From the NCBI GenBank assembly GCA_900553775.1, contig USEZ01000052.1:1-10938 (forward strand): a stretch of DNA of 10,938 nt, written 5' to 3'. Under the pieces are notes generated by a model. That model did no database searches. It saw only the letters and a list, made by a program, of their open reading frames with translations, and had not been told where the DNA came from. The stretch is from an uncultured Slackia sp. Lineage in GTDB: Bacteria > Actinomycetota > Coriobacteriia > Coriobacteriales > Eggerthellaceae. Positions 7,811 through 10,938 of the stretch are shown here, piece by piece. Made by a program: the position numbers and the translations under genes. How positions within the stretch are numbered: position 1 is the first letter of the stretch; each line of letters starts with the position of its first letter.

Positions 7811-9873
7811 TGAAGCGCGCTTTCGCACGAAGGGCTTCGACGTCCGTGCGCGCAGCCGGCAGCGTATGCCGTCCTCGCACCGTCTGCCGCACGGTCCTCG
7901 CGTTCGCGCTGGCATGCGGGCTTGCGGGATGCTCGCCCGTCGATGATTCCGCTCAGAATGCGATCGAGGAGGAAGCGGCCTTGCCGGCCGACTCGTCGGC
8001 ATCGGCCGACGGCATGGATTTCTCCTACAGCGATCGCGACCTCGATGCGAGCTATGACGAATCGAGCGCGACGGCCATAGCGCTGTCCGACGAGGGGGTG
8101 TCGATCGCAGGCTCGGGCGCGTCGGTTCAAGACGGGCTGACGGTCATAGAATCGGCGGGAACCTACGTGGTTTCAGGCTCGCTTTCCGACGGCGCGATCC
8201 AGGTTGCGGCAGGCGAGCAAGACAAGGTGCAGCTCGTGTTCGACGGCGTCGACATCCATTGCGAAGACGGGCCGGCCGTGTCTGTCCTTTCCGCCGACAC
8301 GTGCTTCATCACGTTGGCGGACGCCTCGTCAAACAGCCTTTCCGACGGAGCGTCTTACACGCTGGCGGAAGGCGAGGACGAGCCGAATGCGACTCTTTAC
8401 AGCAAAGCCGACCTGACTTTGAACGGCACGGGGTCGCTTGCTATCGCGGGGTCGTATCGTCACGCGGTGTGTTCGAAAGACGATCTTGTGATAGCGGGAG
8501 GGTCGTATAGGCTTTCCTCGGCCGAAGACGCGTTGCGCGGTAAAGATTGCGTGAAAATCGCCGACGGGGAGTTTTCGATCGACGCGGGCGGCGACGCCGT
8601 GGTTTCGACCAACGACGAAGATGCCGATCGCGGATTCGTGAGCATCGACGGCGGCTCGTTCTCCCTGACGGCGGGCGACGACGGCATCCAGGCCGCCCGA
8701 TACGTGAGGTTGGCGGGCGGGACGTTCGATATGCAGGCGGCAGACGATGCCGTCCATTCCGATGTCGACGCCCTTGTCGGCGGCGGCACGTTTTCGATCG
8801 CTGCGGGAGACGACGCTTTCCATGCCGAGGAATCGATCGCGGTGCAGGAGGCGACGGTCGACGTGTCGTCGTGCTACGAAGGCATCGAAGGGGCGCAGGT
8901 GTATCTGCAAGGAGGCGACGTCCGCATCGTCGCCGATGACGATGCGGTCAATGCCGCATCGCCCGATGCGTCGCAGGACGGCGTCGCGGAACAAGAGGAA
9001 GCGCCCGGCCAAGAGGACGCGGCGCCCGGCCAAGAGGACGCGGCGCCCGGTCAGGAAGGCGCCGTTTCCGGTCGGGACGCAGCGATGCCGGACCAGGGCG
9101 AACAAGCCCCGCCTTCCGCGATGCCGGCGGACGGCCGAAACGGCGAATGGTCGGGTCCCGATGGCTCGGGCGGCCAGGGCGCTGCCGACGCCGGCGTGGG
9201 CGATCTTTCGCAGGGCATTGCGGATCGGCCCGCGCAGCCGAACGCCGACGCGAGCGGGGGAGCGCCCCAGGCGGATGCGGCCGGAGGCGGAGCCGGCATG
9301 GGCGACGCATCGTGCGTCATCGAAATCACGGGCGGCTATTACGTGCTCGAATCGGGCGGCGATACGCTTGATTCAAACGGCAGCATCGCCCTCGGCGGAG
9401 GCGTGGTGCTCGCTCAAAGCGCCATGGGCACGAGCGATTTCGCGCTCGACTACGACATCGAGGCGACGGTCGACGGAGGCGTGCTTATCGCCCTCGGCGG
9501 CACCGGGATGGCCCAAAGCCTGACAAGCGGCTCCCAGGCGTTCGCGATGGCGAATGTCGAAGGAAGCGCGGGGGAGACCATATCGGTCGTCGATGCGAAC
9601 AACGAGGTGCTTGCATCGTTTACGGCGCAGTGCGATTTCGCGGCGGCTGTCGTCAGCGCTTCCGGGATGGTCGAGGGAAGCACGTATCGCATCGTGGTCG
9701 GCGACGCCGTTTCGGGTGCGAACGAAGACGGGTACGCGTCGCAAGGCGTTCTTGAGACGAGTGGCGCAACCGAGGTTACCGCATCGTGCTCGGCCCAAAG
9801 CGGCTTCGCGGGCGCGGCACCGAACGGGCAGCAGGCTGCGGCAAGGATGCCGGGCGATACGAGCGTAGGATAG
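7810..9873 (+). CDS. Beta-helix surface lipoprotein, Cthe_2159-like (carbohydrate-binding domain)
   Basis: A 687-residue exported lipoprotein. An Arg-rich n-region (1-27) and hydrophobic core (28-39) lead to lipobox LAGC with lipidated Cys41. Residues 42-85 are an acidic spacer. From about 90 the protein is a repetitive parallel beta-helix: rungs of the AGDDA/GGTFSI type recur every 22 residues (turn motifs at 237, 259, 288, 310, 332, 354 and 375), resembling Cthe_2159/DUF4353 proteins, which have a pectate-lyase-like fold, bind acidic polysaccharide and hold calcium. A low-complexity Gly/Ala/Pro/Gln/Asp insert (about 383-500) interrupts the helix, which resumes with SGGDTLDSNG (515-524) and a final beta-rich domain. 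No lyase active site is evident, so binding rather than cleavage is likely. ATG 7810 overlaps the DUF4956 stop by 1 nt, with AAAGGAGG (7795-7802) 7 nt upstream. It is the last gene of the operon. Confidence 0.88.
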   Translation: MKRAFARRASTSVRAAGSVCRPRTVCRTVLAFALACGLAGCSPVDDSAQNAIEEEAALPADSSASADGMDFSYSDRDLDASYDESSATAIALSDEGVSIAGSGASVQDGLTVIESAGTYVVSGSLSDGAIQVAAGEQDKVQLVFDGVDIHCEDGPAVSVLSADTCFITLADASSNSLSDGASYTLAEGEDEPNATLYSKADLTLNGTGSLAIAGSYRHAVCSKDDLVIAGGSYRLSSAEDALRGKDCVKIADGEFSIDAGGDAVVSTNDEDADRGFVSIDGGSFSLTAGDDGIQAARYVRLAGGTFDMQAADDAVHSDVDALVGGGTFSIAAGDDAFHAEESIAVQEATVDVSSCYEGIEGAQVYLQGGDVRIVADDDAVNAASPDASQDGVAEQEEAPGQEDAAPGQEDAAPGQEGAVSGRDAAMPDQGEQAPPSAMPADGRNGEWSGPDGSGGQGAADAGVGDLSQGIADRPAQPNADASGGAPQADAAGGGAGMGDASCVIEITGGYYVLESGGDTLDSNGSIALGGGVVLAQSAMGTSDFALDYDIEATVDGGVLIALGGTGMAQSLTSGSQAFAMANVEGSAGETISVVDANNEVLASFTAQCDFAAAVVSASGMVEGSTYRIVVGDAVSGANEDGYASQGVLETSGATEVTASCSAQSGFAGAAPNGQQAAARMPGDTSVG
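9001..9063 (+). repeat. 21-bp tandem repeat in the lipoprotein linker
   Basis: Two identical 21-bp units (9001-9021, 9022-9042) and a third diverged unit (9043-9063) encode APGQEDA, APGQEDA and APGQEGA. The array is in frame, so copy-number change by slippage would alter linker length without breaking the protein. Confidence 0.85.
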
Positions 9874-9921
9874 GCGTGCCGCCTGCCGCGAAGCGCATCT
9901 GCGGCGCATGCGACGCATCCG

Positions 9922-9965
9922 GGGCCGCGCGGGAATCGAATCCCGCGCGGCCCTGCTCCGTTTTT
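9922..9965 (+). terminator. Terminator of the VTC operon
   Basis: A perfect 13-bp GC-rich stem (9922-9934 with 9941-9953) with a 6-nt loop is followed, 7 nt later, by TTTTT (9961-9965). It lies 49 nt past the lipoprotein stop and before the dGTPase-like gene. Confidence 0.8.
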
Positions 9966-10053
9966 GCGGACATCGGCCCCGTTCGCTTCGCGACGATGCC
10001 CGCATCCTTCTCGAGCTGCTACACTGCGCGCAATGCGAAAGAAGGGACGAACC

Positions 10054-10938
10054 ATGCACATCGTGAAACGCGAGGACAGGCAGGCGCAGGAGCACGAGCT
10101 GCTTTCGGGCGATGCGGCGTATTCCGACGAAACCGAAGGACGGGCCTTTTCCGCCGAGTCCGATTTTCTGCGGGCCGAATACCAGCGCGATCGCGACAAG
10201 ATCGTGCACGCGAAAAGCTTTCGCCGCCTTTCCCATAAGACCCAGGTGTTTCTTGCCGCCGAAGGCGACCATTTCCGCACGCGCTTGACGCATACGCTCG
10301 AAGTGGCGCAGATTGCCCGCACCATAGCCCGCGCGCTCGGCCTGAACGAGGATCTGACCGAGGCCATCGCGCTCGGTCACGATCTGGGCCATACGCCTTT
10401 CGGGCATACGGGAGAAGAGGCGCTTGCGAAAAGCATAGCCCGCGCGCTCGGCATGCCCGCAGACGATGCGCGCATCGAGGGCCTGTATCGTCATAACGAG
10501 CAGAGCCTGCGTGTGGTCGAGCGGATAGAAAACGACGGCCGAGGCCTGAATCTGACGGCCGAAGTGCGCGACGGAATCGTCTGTCACACGGGCCCTGTGC
10601 GGGCGGAAACCATGGAGGGGCGCGTCGTCGCCGTGGCCGACCGCATCGCATATGTCAACCACGATATCGACGACGCGATTCGCGCGAGCCTTCTTGACGA
10701 GGCCGACCTTCCCGCGAGCACGCGCGGCGTCTTGGGCGCCGACCACTCTTCGCGCATCGAGACCTTGGTTACCGACATGGTGAAAACGAGCGCGCGAACG
10801 GGCGACATCATGCTGTCCGACGGCGTTTGGAATGCGATGGGCGAGCTGCGCGAATTCCTGTTCGCAACGGTGTATCTGAGCGAGCCCGTGATGCGGGAAG
10901 CCCGCAAGGCGCAGCATTTGATCGCGGAGCTGTTCGGC
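10054..10938 (+). CDS. dGTPase-like HD-domain dNTP triphosphohydrolase, partial
   Basis: The frame runs 295 residues to the right edge, so the C-terminus is missing. It matches the Dgt-like HD family, which removes triphosphate from deoxynucleoside triphosphates and so shapes cytoplasmic dNTP pools. QRDRDKIVHAKSFRRLSHKTQVF (split: QRDRDKIVHAKS at 44-55, FRRLSHKTQVF at 56-66) is the family N-terminal signature. The metal-binding HD set is visible: His80 in RLTHTLEV, His109-Asp110 in GHDLGHTPFGH, and an Asp in ADRIAYVNHDIDD (probably Asp196). Start ATG 10054 has AAGGGA (10042-10047) 6 nt upstream; an in-frame ATG at 10033 would add seven residues and lacks a clear ribosome site. A possible -10 TACACT (10020-10025) has no good -35. 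In many actinobacteria this gene precedes dnaG and rpoD, which would lie outside the window. The actual substrate cannot be read from the sequence. Confidence 0.93.
   Translation, partial: MHIVKREDRQAQEHELLSGDAAYSDETEGRAFSAESDFLRAEYQRDRDKIVHAKSFRRLSHKTQVFLAAEGDHFRTRLTHTLEVAQIARTIARALGLNEDLTEAIALGHDLGHTPFGHTGEEALAKSIARALGMPADDARIEGLYRHNEQSLRVVERIENDGRGLNLTAEVRDGIVCHTGPVRAETMEGRVVAVADRIAYVNHDIDDAIRASLLDEADLPASTRGVLGADHSSRIETLVTDMVKTSARTGDIMLSDGVWNAMGELREFLFATVYLSEPVMREARKAQHLIAELFG

Noticed and set aside
9927..9950. tRNA T-arm-like sequence (GGGAATCGAATCCC)
   Set aside because: No acceptor, D or anticodon arms nearby; the longer 13-bp stem plus T-run explains it as a terminator.

Overview
The window looks like a metagenomic contig from a GC-rich gut actinobacterium, most plausibly Coriobacteriia/Eggerthellaceae. 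This is inferred from the GC-rich codons (GGC, CGC, TCG, GTC), protein style and gene content from about position 1365 to the end. The left 1.3 kb looks different: it has an AT-rich intergenic region, consensus-type sigma-A promoters, GGT/CGT/ACT codons and a GlmU acetyltransferase of a form I associate with Faecalibacterium-like Clostridia. The change of style falls inside ppdK, so the contig may be a chimera or ppdK may be a recombinant gene.

Layout, left to right. A GlmU-type acetyltransferase without the pyrophosphorylase domain (minus strand, cut by the left edge) is divided by a divergent promoter region from a complete pyruvate phosphate dikinase gene (plus). A 15-bp hairpin separates ppdK from a convergent two-component system (minus): OmpR-type response regulator first, HAMP-less histidine kinase second. 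A 271-bp divergent region follows. It leads into a tightly packed plus-strand operon: VTC-type polyphosphate polymerase, DUF4956 membrane protein, and a large lipoprotein with a Cthe_2159-like beta-helix (stop/start overlaps of 8 and 1 nt). A terminator closes this operon. A dGTPase-like HD phosphohydrolase then begins and runs off the right edge.

The most interesting point is the divergent region between the regulator and the VTC operon. Both promoters carry the same arrangement: TTTCAG-N5-TTTCAG (11-bp period) placed 9-10 nt upstream of a -10 box, in the same orientation relative to transcription. Such tandem repeats replacing the -35 are typical of OmpR/PhoB-family activators. I therefore propose that the two-component system controls itself and the VTC/DUF4956/lipoprotein operon, forming one envelope-associated polyphosphate module. 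The enzymatic call for the VTC protein rests on conserved residues; roles for DUF4956 and the lipoprotein in polyphosphate export or surface retention are inference.
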